Assembly (NCBI GenBank): GCA_964030475.1
Contig: CAXIPT010000002.1
Span: 18,436,961-18,500,960, forward strand
Direction of reading: 5' to 3'
Length of the DNA stretch: 64,000 nucleotides
Source: Tethya wilhelma
Taxonomy: Eukaryota; Porifera; Demospongiae; Tethyida; Tethyidae
Under the pieces are notes generated by a model. That model was not told where the DNA came from, did not search any database, and saw only the letters and a program-made list of their open reading frames with translations. The translations under genes were made by a program, and so were the position numbers. This document shows positions 12,421-24,300 of the stretch, in pieces (positions within the stretch are counted from its first letter, which is position 1; each line of letters starts with the position of its first letter).

Positions 12421-12483
12421 TGGGGGAGTTAACAATGAGTGATTAGGGTTTAATCAGGAAGTGTAGTAATACTACAAATTCCC
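12421..12483 (-). promoter_or_regulatory. Upstream block shared by paralogues A and B
   Basis: Lies roughly 95-155 bases 5' of the start codon of A and closely matches 27911-27974 upstream of B. The core aggaagtgtagtaatactac is identical in both. It could be a conserved promoter element or simply shared ancestry; the sequence alone does not decide. Confidence 0.4.
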
Positions 12484-12740
12484 CAATAACAAGCACTGAA
12501 TGTTATGCTGTAGATGTGACAAGAACAATAATTTTCCTACTGTATAGTTTATTAAACACAATATCCGTTAGATTAGAAATAAAACTTAATACAGTAACCT
12601 GATTCAACATGACAATCCGATTGATATGTCTCATAAAATTCATTTAACAGTTCGTTATAGTCCTAACACTATAGCCATATTGGGCAACTTCTGTTGGTCT
12701 CAAGCAATGTATACGTACATATGCATGCAATGGATGTACC

Positions 12741-13625
12741 ATACGTACCGTAGTACATATAGTAGGAATGGGCTGTGTGCCCCATTGGCACAATACAAAA
12801 TGGTTATCACCATAAAAATCTAAAAAATTAAAGTTAAACCTTCAAAGTTGCTCAAAGGCTCTCTATGACCGACTACTAATTGCATGCAATGCCTAAAACT
12901 GACAGAAACTTCTCCGAGCACTCGTAAAGAGCGCTAGTGGGAAGCCACAACAGTGCCATTTTTGTTCTCCTAACGTACTTACGTATGTACTGACTGACTG
13001 ACATACTTGAACACAGTTTCTAGAGAACCAGAAAGTGTTGAGCCAACTTTGACAGCACCAGGTAAGTCCTTTTCAAGGGAACTACATTCCTTGATACTCG
13101 TTTTCATCACAAATAAGCCTAAACAAAAACTAGAAAAAGCTTTATAACTTAGTATATAAAATCATGTACTTCAACGTAGCACTCTTCTTGTGGGTAGAGT
13201 TCAAAGGTCATTATCCACGTGGCATTTAACGCACATGCGCATTAGTTACTCTAGCCTTCAGTGCATGTACCTGCATGCTACTCAAACTTTTTGTAGGGAC
13301 TAACCAGTCTGTAATATAGTCTCCACATGCACTGTACTGTTGAAAAAAGTGAATGGACAAGTAGTAAAAAATTTTTAAAAATAAGCAGTGTTGTGTTCAA
13401 GTCTTGGCCAATAATCTATTTAGCTGAATGATATTCCATAAGATTGGCAGGAATTTGAACCATTAATGCAATAGTATGTGATACTGTCGCTGATTAGCTA
13501 TTCATGCCAGTATGTATAGATCATTCTTCAACCATTAATTTTATGACAATAACTGAGAGATCAAATGAAAATGAAGTAGTCATGTGCCGAAATCAGTGAG
13601 ATAGGCCTTGTTCCAATACTTTTTT
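12741..13625. mobile_element. Composite foldback element, copy 4 (damaged)
   Basis: A full arm starts atacgtaccgtagtac. The inverted-repeat part is broken: the left repeat stops after agcagtgttg and the right one is shortened. With copy 13817-14175 it fills most of the gap between paralogues A and B. No gene is seen between 12740 and 14814. Confidence 0.7.
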
Positions 13626-13816
13626 AATGGCAAACAGAATAGGGCATATACCAAACTTGTCAACATTTGAATCATGTAAGCAATTTGTTTAGGTACTGCC
13701 ATGGTTATTGTATATTATTTATGCTTATGACATACATATCCTGCAACACACTTGGATACGCATACTCCATTCTGCTCCTATAATTCTATAGCAGCAATCG
13801 TAATTATACCCTATTA

Positions 13817-14175
13817 NGGGCAGTGCGGTAAAAAGTATTGGAACAAGGGATGTCTCAATTTCGGCACATGACTACTTCATTTTTATAACCAACTCTTGGC
13901 TGGCAGTCCAGTTTAAGTTACCTGTCTGTTATAGTTTACTCCACTGCTTAGTTAACTGATTAGTAGGAATTTAAACCAATGCAATAATAAGCTATGGTAT
14001 ACTATGTAGTAATAATTTATTATCATTGCGTTTATGATACTGAGGATCCATATGAGGGATCAAGCATAAAAATGAAGTAGTCATGTGCCGAAATTGAGAC
14101 ATTCCTTGTTCCAATACTTTTTACCGCACTGCCCATTCCTACACTACTTATTTTTTTGAAATTTTTGCTACTTGT
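13817..14175. mobile_element. Foldback part of the composite element, left end cut by an n
   Basis: Both inverted repeats carry the ggtaaaaagtattgg variant. The outer part of the left repeat is missing at the n (13817). Confidence 0.7.
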
Positions 14176-14229
14176 TATTATTGTAGCCCACTTGTGAAGT
14201 AGATCAAAGTGCTGACAGTGCATATATAT

Positions 14230-15058
14230 GTGATATTGCACTGTGGTTTTGTGTATTCCAGTTACTTACGAGTGCTTGTTCATAATTATTCTCTAGCTAT
14301 ATAGCTAGCCACCAGACTGCTACAGTCGTAGATACAAGAGTGCTCACCACACTGGAGTCAAGCTTCATTTGAGGAGACCCAGCGATGACACAGACAAATC
14401 ATTTTTGAAAAAATTAATTCCGCCGCCATTTTATTTGTTCAGCAGGGGATTTTCAAATTTCTCACTGCATTTCTTTTAACAGAGAAGGCTCCAGCTAGTC
14501 TCGCTAGCCTTCCATATGACTTCATAGCTACAGATTTATAGTTGCTACTAGCCTAGACTAGTCGAACTTCAACAAACCATGCTTCAACCCAACACTCTTC
14601 TGGTAATCAAGGGTTCTCACTTCAATCTGGTTTGTAAACGATAGTAGCGAACTTTACTAACCTGTAAGCGACTAGCTAGCCTACTGCTTTCTGTGGGCTA
14701 CAAAACATTTATTACATGTCCTTCCCTGTGTATGGAATATAATGCACAAGGGTAGTTACGTACATTGAACAAGGGCAAAGTACTATAATGTTCACAATAA
14801 AAGTATTAAAGCACCTTGCAGTTTTTCTGTTGCTAGAGTAGTTCCTTCCCTCTCTGTTGCTATGGTTGTTGCTTGAGACATCAGCATATGTGACTGGTTT
14901 ACAAACAGCTCTTCATAGTTAGGAGCACACCTATAATAGCACCAGTAAAAACAGTCAGTATACATGTCAGTATCCTGAGTGACAATTGGTATATGCATAC
15001 ATGTACATGTAGTTCTCATTGCCACAGTCACACCCATACAGGATGTTGTAATAATTGT
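14230..15058 (-). repeat. Segmental copy containing third-exon sequence (copy iii)
   Basis: This block matches 23788-24530 on the same strand and 21010-21960 in inverted orientation. It includes an intact 116-base exon (14815-14930, AG before, GT after) encoding CAPNYEELFVNQSHMLM and a short Thr-rich end. It lies 3' of the stop of paralogue B, so it cannot be used by that transcript as modelled. It ends at an n (15060), so an assembly duplicate is possible. Confidence 0.65.
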
Positions 15059-15099
15059 ANGACTAAGCTTCTTGATCTCCAGATTTAGTAGCTCTGGCA

Positions 15100-15347
15100 T
15101 AAGTTTCTAGATTTATATGAGCTGCCGTCCGAAGTATGGCACTTTTGTCTGACATTTGAGCTCATTCGGACACCTCCTTTATGACGTCAGGAAGCCTTAC
15201 ACGTACGTGGGTGGGGCTTGAATTTTGTCTACCCTGAGGTAACTTTTCATGGGCTATCTTGCTGTAGCACTCTCGAAGCACTAGCACTCACAGGCAAGTA
15301 AGAAATAGCGTCCGAAATTAGAATTGTCCGAGGATTGGCAGCTTACT
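15100..15347. other. Sequence unrelated to the paralogues, replacing the 3' half of paralogue B
   Basis: From 15350 leftward, similarity to the homologous exon of paralogue C stops abruptly. The sequence up to the n at 15060 has no ORF or repeat I recognise, apart from paired gtccga motifs near both ends (15128 and 15327) that suggest a small inserted element. Confidence 0.45.
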
Positions 15348-18300
15348 CTAGAGACCAAACACTTCAATTATATTGAGAATCTCTTGACCAAAAGTACTTC
15401 CTTCTCCACCAGGTTCGTTTCTCTTCTCCAGTAGATTGCTGAGTATGGTGATAATCTACAACGATAGGGAGATAAAGATATGCATGATTTGTAAAACCAG
15501 GAACAGTTCATATACACATGCACACACACAGAGAGAGAGAAAGAGAGAGAGATGCACACACTCACATATTCAGCTTCTTTATTAAAATTAGTGATAGGCT
15601 CTTCAGTTTGAACCAAGAGAGTAACAACATTGACCATTGCCAGTGACACACGTTGTAAGTCATGAGGCAGGAGAGAAGTTACAAGATCTTGAGTTGTCAA
15701 ATTTGATAACTGACGAACAAGAGACAACAGTTGAGGAACTGCATCAAGATCAGTAATATTTTTAGTCAATATCTCCAGCTCTTCGAGCAATGACTCCAGC
15801 TGTAGAGTAGAGAACTATAAATGATAAACTGACTTGTTCTGCTTACTGTTACTAGGCCTCAGCATTTATGCTAGCATAATTTTAAGCATAATAGATACTT
15901 GAAAGCACTGAGCATAATGCTAGCATAATAGTACATTGATGCAGGAATAGTCTTGCTACTGTAACATGTATCTCGTGACCTCTGTGTAGAGGTCACGAGA
16001 TACATATGTTATAGAGTAGAAAAAAACTACTTGCTATTATAGTTGTAGGTCTGCATGCTGCATATGGTCCAGACATAATTTTTAAAAGTCAATTAACACT
16101 ACTTCAGATTCTCACTTTCAATTAGAATGGGTTCTGAACTATAAAAAAAAGTTGCACCTGGGTCCAGGAAAATGAGATATACAGTAGTGAACATACTGAT
16201 GAGCATAATTGGTAGTATTCGAGAGCATAATTCAATGCTTTTGTGAGCACTGGAGCATAGCATAATAACAAAAAGTTGGAGCATAATATGCTGGGCCCTA
16301 ACTGTTACGCATACCTGCTGAATACCTTTTTGATGTATGATTTTTGTAATTACTTCCCTGTTGTCAGATTGAATGTTTGGTGGTAGGCTTGAGTTTACAA
16401 GTTGTATTCTAACTTCCTCCATCCCACTGACAGAGCATTGTACCTCTCCAGATTGGGTTCTAGTTGTATCCATGTTTCCTTCACTTGATTCAGGTTCGAA
16501 TGTCACAAAAGGGCTTGGATAATGACAATCTATTTGTCAGAAAACATTTTACACTCATGCATCAGTAGTAACGGGATCATCTATAGTAACACTTATGATT
16601 AACTTGATACCAATACCTGCATCAGGGATGTTAATTGAAATGTTAAAGATACTTCCAATTCTAATCATTGGCTCAGTTGATAGAGACACAGTCAAAGGAA
16701 AAGAAATTGTATTTTCAGTTGTGTTCACTGTTTGTGGCCCAGTAATGGATATGTTGGCAGCTGCATACGCACACACAATCGTGCATAATTTAATTATGAT
16801 AAGAATTTTTTTTCATACCGTCTGAATCTATGACTTTTATTGTCACGTATTTGTCAGGAAACTTGACCCTTCTAGAAGGCTTAGGCTCAATGTTAAACCT
16901 GATGTATTCATCTAATTCCACAAGGTCATCTGATGTTATGGTAATATTGAAAACAACAGTTGTGGCATTCTTGTCACCAAACATGAAACGTTGCATTGTG
17001 GGTTGAATATTGTAGTCATCAGCTAGTGCTGTAAGTGAAGAGTACTGAATCACCATACATGTCCATAAACCGAAAATTAAAACAATACTTCAAAGAACTG
17101 TGTATGCCACATGTATATGCTAGAACCTCATTTAACTGACTTGCATCTCCTCCATTTTCTGGTTGTATAGTTAGTGACAGGTCTTTTGCTAACGTTAGGT
17201 TATCACGTTCTGGGCCTGGCTGTATGTTCAGCAACACAGTCAGCTGCCATTTAACACTATTTTCAGGTTCATTTATGACTTCTGGTATCTCTTCAACAAT
17301 AGATAAATCAAGACCTGTGAAGGTAATTCATTCACAAAATGTGCAAGTGTCATAGTAAATTTCAGTGTAAAATCCTCATTATAAAGGTCATTGTTCTCTG
17401 ATTCATACAGCACTGACCAGCCTACATACCATAGCATTGGACTCTAATATTATTGGAGTGGCCACACTCATGTTGTGGTGTGAGGTTACATTCCATCAGT
17501 TTACTTTCATTCCCAGTACAGGATAGTTCATTTAAATAGACTGGTATGGTTGGGTCAACTGTGCCAGTAAAGGGTTCAATGATAGGGTCCTCTTGTACCC
17601 AGTTGAAGTTAAGTTGTCTGCACACCACTTGTGCTTCTTTAGCAGTCCATCCCTTGCCACAGACTGATCTCCAAACATTATCATGACAGATTTCCACTCT
17701 TCCTTCACGGACGCTTGTTTCACCATCCTGCCTTATTAGTCTGACATTTCCATCTTTACAACCTGAGGCAAAAAAAATTAAAGTGGCATTCATGAATGAA
17801 ATTCTAGAGTATAGTTTTCTCTGAAGTATAATTATTATTTCATTGCTCATGCCGACCGATTGTGCATGAGTGATGAGAAACATCTGTCATTATTATAGAG
17901 CCCAAAACAGTCATAAAATATATGATATACCACATTCGTTGAAACAAATACAGAATAAGTCTTCATTGCCCCTGCTGGTATCTAATAAGAAGAAAGGGGC
18001 ACCACTTCCAGACAATGAGCCTGACATAGCACCACTTCCAGACAATGAGCCTGACATAGCACCACTTCCAGACAATGAGCCTGACATAGCACTACTTCCA
18101 GACAATGAGCCTGACATAGCACTACATCCAGAGAATGAGGATGATGAGCCTGACATAGCACTACCTACATGGAGATGTGTAATCAAGAGGGGCTGTACAT
18201 TCTTGGATGAAGTATTATAGTCAATCTTTTTAATGCGTACCTGAGGCTGTCTCTTTACAACGGTCCGGGTTAGAGGTACATAGGCAGGTGATACTGTAAT

Positions 18301-21300
18301 CATTACAATAACGCTTATGCAACTTCTTAACATCTATAATTATAGAGAGATGAGACCACATTGTCAGGATATAAGATTACAGTGTAATAAATTTCCGTGT
18401 ACACTATTTATTCATTAAGCAAATACATGTCATACATATAGAAGCACAAATTGCTGACCATTGCAATCATTTCCATCTTCAACCATTGTCAGGTTATTGT
18501 AGATGGGACAAATAACATCATCAGTCTCAGCTTCATGTACTTCAAATTCAATAGTCGATAAATCAGAAATTAAGGAAAACATTGGTCAACTAGCTCTTAA
18601 TTGTGTGTGACTGTGAGGTTTGACAAATGACTTTGTATTGATTGACTTACCATTAAATTTTGAAGGGTCACAGACAAAATCAGGCACTGTACATTCTCCA
18701 CCGTCAACTACACTGGTATTGTATAAGTAGAATACATCTTCAACACAGTTCAAAGCTTCCATTTTGAGGCAAACATTGTCTCGAAGTGGGGTTGAAATCT
18801 CTTCAGAATCTGTGGTCGTCTCTAGCTTTGTGCATGTTCATGCAGTGAGTTAAATTGCTTAAACTAGTACAAAAATGCAAAGTATCACATTCATACTCCT
18901 ATAGAAGTACTATATCATACGTACGGTATATATATCATACGTACGGTAGTACGTATAGTAGGAATGGGCCGACTGTCCCATAGACACAATACAAAATGTT
19001 CATGCTTATAAACTTTCAAGGAAAGAAAGCTAAGCCTTCAACTGCATTCAATAGCCTCCCACAGACAGTTTACTTACTGTATTAACAAAGAAAACTGGCA
19101 GAAAGTTTCCAGAGCACTCTGGAGAGAGCGCTGGCGAGAAGCCACAACAGTGCAATTTTGTTCATCTTCCTTCCTAACTGACTCAAGTTACTTGAACGCG
19201 ATTTCCAGACAAACAAAAGACATTGAGACAACTTTGACCATATAGTAAGACTTCAATTCATCTGTAGTACGTCCTTTTCTACTCGTTTGCTGGCGAAAAG
19301 GCAGCAAACAAAATCTAGGCAGCTTTGAAACTCTCAGTGATATAAAATACTGTACTTTTTATTTAGCCATTTTTATGTAGGTAAAGGTCGTCAATAGACC
19401 ACGTGTTTTTCATGCCTATAATGCGCATGCGCATCAAATGTACACTTCTGTTTTTTGTAGAGACTGACTAGTCTCTGTTGTGTGGTTATCTCCATGCAAT
19501 TGAGCACCTTGGTGTTTAAAAAAGTGAATGAACAAGTAGTAAAAATTTTATAAAAATGAGAAGTGTAGGAATGGGCAGTGCTGTAAAAAGCAAGAAAACA
19601 AGACAAGTCTCTGAATTTCGGCACATGACTACTTCATTTTTTGTGCCCAACTCTCAAACGTTACTGTGTATCTACATTCTACATGCTTGTCCTTTCATCC
19701 AAATTAGTCAAGTGATTGCTTGCATTAACTCATGTCCATTGAGCCAAAATTGAAATGGCCGACATTTCACGTACTATGCTTAAGCGCTTGAGTCATGAAA
19801 ATGAAGTAGTCATGTGCCGAAATTCAGAGACTTGTCTTGTTTTCTTGCTTTTTACAGCACTGCCCATTCCTACACTTCTCATTTTTATAAAATTTTTACT
19901 ACTTGTATATATATATATATATTGTACGGTAGGTATTTCTACGTATAGTAGGAATGGGCCGACTGTCCCATTGACACAATACAAAATGTTTATGCTTATA
20001 AACTTTCAGGGAAAGAAAGCTAAGCCTTCAAATGCATTTAATAGCCTCCCACAGACAGTTAGCTTACTGTATTAACCAAGAAGACTGGTAGAAAGTTTCT
20101 AGAGCACTCTGGAGAGAGCGCTCGCGAGAAGCCACAAGAGTGCAATTTTGTTCTCCTTCCTTTCTTCCTTCCTTCCTTCCTTCCTTCCTTCCTTTCCTTC
20201 CTAACTGACTTCAGTACTTGAACGCGAAGTTTCCAGACAAACAAAAGGCATTGAGTCAACTTTAACCATATAGTGGGACTTCATTTCATCTGTAGTACGT
20301 CCTTTTCGACTCGTTTGCTGGTGAAAACGCAGCAAACAAAATCTAGGCAGCTTTGAAACTCTCGATATAAAATACTGTAGTTTTTATTTAGCCATTTTGA
20401 TGTTGGTAAAGGTCGTCAATAGACCATGTGGTTTGCATGCATATAATGCGCATGCGCATCAAATGTATATACACCTTTTAGAGACTGACTAGTCTCTGCT
20501 GTGTGATTGTCTCCATGCAATTGAGCACCTTGGTGTTTTAAAAGTGAATGAACAAGTAGTAAAAATTTTATAAAAATGAGAAGTGTAGGAATGGGCAGTG
20601 CGGTAAAAAGCAATGAAACAAGGCAAGTCTCTGAATTTCGGCACATGACTACTTCATTTTTTATGCCCTATTCTTTGTGTATCTACATTCATGCTTGTTA
20701 CTTCATCCAAATTAGTCAAGTGCATGATTGCCATTGCATTGACTCATGAGCCAAACGACCGACATTTATAATGATGGAATTCAAATTTGCAATTCACTCA
20801 TGAAAATGAAGTAGACTAGTCATGTGCCGAAATTCAGAGACTTGCCTTGTTTCATTGCTTTTTACCGCACTGCCCATTCCTACACTTCTCATTTTTATAA
20901 AATTTTTACTACTTGTTATAACATCATAAAACGTCACACATTTTATTTTTAGTAACAAAACACCGCTTATATAGTGACACAGTTCCTTTAACTTTACACT
21001 TTTAGTGTATAACTTCAATAATTATTGCAAAATCTTTTGCTTCACTCACTCAATGGCATACAATTATTACAACATCCTGTATGGGTGTGACTGTGGCAAT
21101 GAGAACTACATGTATGCATACCAATTGTCACTCAGGATACTGACAGGTATACTGACTGCTTTTACTGGTGCTATTATAGGTGTGCTCCTAATTATGAAGA
21201 GTTGTTTGAACACCAGTCACATATGCTGATGTCTCAAGCAACAACCATAGCAACAGAGAGGGAAGGAACTACCTTAGCAACAGAAAAACTGCAAGGTGCT

Positions 21301-24300
21301 TTTGTACTTTTATTGTACTAACTGTTTTGTAGCCCACAGAAAACAGTAGGCTAGCTAGTCACTTACAGGCTAGTAAAGTTTGATACTATTGTTTGCAAAC
21401 CAGTTTGAAAGTGAGAACCCTTGATTATCAGAAGAGCACTGGGTTGAAGCATGGTTTGTGGAAATTTGATTAGTCTAGGCTAGTAGCAACTGTAAATCTG
21501 TAGCTATGAAGTCNGCTAGTAGCAACTGTAAATCTGTATATATATAGCTATGAAGTCTTATGGAAGGCTAGCAAGACTAGCTGGAGCTTCTCTGTTAAAC
21601 TTGAAAATGCAGTGAGGAATTTGAAAATCCCCTGTTATAAAATGGCAGCGGAATTAATTTTTTCAAAAATAAAATTTGTCTGTGTCATCGCTGGGTCTCC
21701 CCAAATGAAGCTTGACTCCAGTGTGGTGAGCATTCTTGTATCTACGACTGTAGCAGTCTGGTGGCTAGCTATATAGCTAGAGAATAATTATGAACAAGCA
21801 CTCGTAAGTAACTGGAATAATAATAGCCTCGTACCAGGCCACACCCTCTTTTAGTGTTACACAGGCTAAGAATCGGAATCGTGTAACTTGAAGAGCTGGG
21901 AGGAGCCTGGGAACGAGGCTAACTGGAATACGCAAAATCACAGTGCAATATCACATATCATACGTACGGTAGTACGTATAGTAGGAATGGGCCTACTGTC
22001 CCATACACACAATACAAAATGTTGGTCACTATAAAAATCTAGTCAAACAAAAAATACCCTTCAAAGTTGCTGAGAGGCTCTTACTGACAGATTACCAACT
22101 GCATGCAAGGCCCAAAACTCACAAAAACTTCCCTTAGCACTCGTACAGAGCGCCAGTGGGAAGCCACCATAGTGCCATTTTTGTTCTCTACTTACTTACG
22201 TACTTCCTAACTGACTTACTTGAAAAGGATTTCCAGAGAACCAGAATGTGTTGAGCCAACTTTGACAGCACAAAGTAAGTTCTTTTCATGGGTACTACAT
22301 TCCTTGATACTCGTTTTCATCATAGGCCTAAACAAAAACTAGAAAGCTTTGAAACTTAGTGTATAAATTCATGTACTACAATGCAGCCATCTTTGTAGGT
22401 AGAGTTCAAAGGTCATTATCTTCCACGTGGCATTATTATGCGCATGCGCATTTAGCCTCATCCAGCATAATATAGTGCGTATAGCTGCTATTCCAGCTTT
22501 TTGTGGGGACTAACCAGTCTCTGATAGTCTCCACACTGTAGTGTTAAAAAAAGTGAATGAACAAGTAGTAAAAATTTCAAAAAAATAAGTAGTGTAGGAA
22601 TGGGCAGTGCGTTAAAAAGTATTGGAACAAGGCATGTCTCAATTTCAGCACATGACTACTTCATTTTTTATACCCAACTTTTGTCTGGCCAGCAGTTCAG
22701 TTTAAGTTACCTGTCTGTCATATAGTCCACTACTTAGCCAACTGATTAGTAGGAACTGAAATTGAACTGAAATTGAACTGAATTGAATGCAATAATAAGC
22801 TGTGGTACTATTGTACAGATCATTGCATTCATGACACTGAGGATCCGGATTAAGATTAAAAATGAAGTAGTCATGTGCCGAAATTGAGACATGCCTTGTT
22901 CCAATACTTTTTAACGCACTGCCCATTCCTACACTACTTATTTTTTTTGAAATTTTTACTATATATATGCACTGTCGGCACTTTGATCTACATCACAAGT
23001 GGGCTACAATGATAACAAGTAGTAAAAATTTTATAAAAATGAGAAGTGTAGGAATGGGCAGTGCGGTAAAAAGCAATGAAACAAGGCAAGTCTCTGAATT
23101 TCGGCACATGACNATTCCTTGTTCCAATACTTTTTACAGCACTGCCCATTCCTACACTGCTTATTTTTTTGAAATTTTTACTACTTGTTCATTCACTTTT
23201 TTCAACACTAAAGTGAGGAGACTCTCAGAGACTGGAGTCTCTACAAAAATACTTGAGTAGTAGTATGTGGCTAATGCGCATGCGCATTAAATGCCACGTG
23301 GATGAGACAACTTGACGACCTTTGAACTCTACTAGAAAAATGGCTACACATGAAGTACACAAATTTATACTGAAGTTACAAAGCTTTCTAGCTCTTGTTT
23401 TAACACATTTAGGCAGTAAACGAGGGTAAAAGACCCTAGTTCGGATGAAAAGAAGTTACTTTGTGTTGTCAAAGCTAGCTCAAATTCTTCTGTTTGTCTG
23501 GAAACAGCGTTCAAGTAAGTCAGTAAGTAAGGAAGTAAGTAAGTAAGTAAGTAAGTGAGAACAAAATTGCGTGGGTGTAACTTTTGACTAACGCTCTCTA
23601 CGAGTGCTTTGGAAAGTTTCTGTAAGCTTTAGGCCCTACATACTGTTGGTAATAAGCCTAAAAGAGCTTCTGAGCAAGTGTGAAGGCTTAACTTTGTCTT
23701 GCTAGATTTTTATGGTGATAAACATTTTGTATTGTGTCTATGGGGCAGTCGGCCCATTCCTACTATACGTACTACCGTACGTATGATATGTGATATTGCA
23801 CTGTGATTTTGTGTATTCCAGTTACTTACGAGTGCTTGTTCATAATTATTCTCTAGCTATATAGCTAGCCACCAGACTGCTACAGTCGTAGATACAAGAG
23901 TGCTCATCACACTGGAGTCAAGCTTCATTTGAGGAGACCCAGCGATGACACAGACAAATTATTTTTGAAAAAAATTAATTCCGCTGCCATTTTATTTGTT
24001 CAGCAGGGGATTTTCAAATTTCTCACTGCATTTTTTTTAACAGAGAAGGCTCCAGCTAGTCTTGCTAGCCTTCCATAAGACTTCATAGCTACAGATTTAT
24101 AGTTGCTACTAGCTTAGACTAGTCAAATTTCAACAAACCAGGCTTCAACTCAGCGCTCTTCTGGTAGTATAATCAAGAGTTATCACTTTCAATCTGGTTT
24201 GTAAACAATAGTAGTGAACTTTACTAACCTGTAAGCGACTAGCTAGCCTACTGCTTTCTGTGGGCTACAAAACAGTTATTACATGTCTTTCCATGTGTAT

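Noticed and set aside
16555..16616. Extension of the paralogue B exon past GCAG/GTATTG
   Set aside because: Paralogue A has the same donor at the same place, and the phases fit only with splicing there; the open extension is intron.
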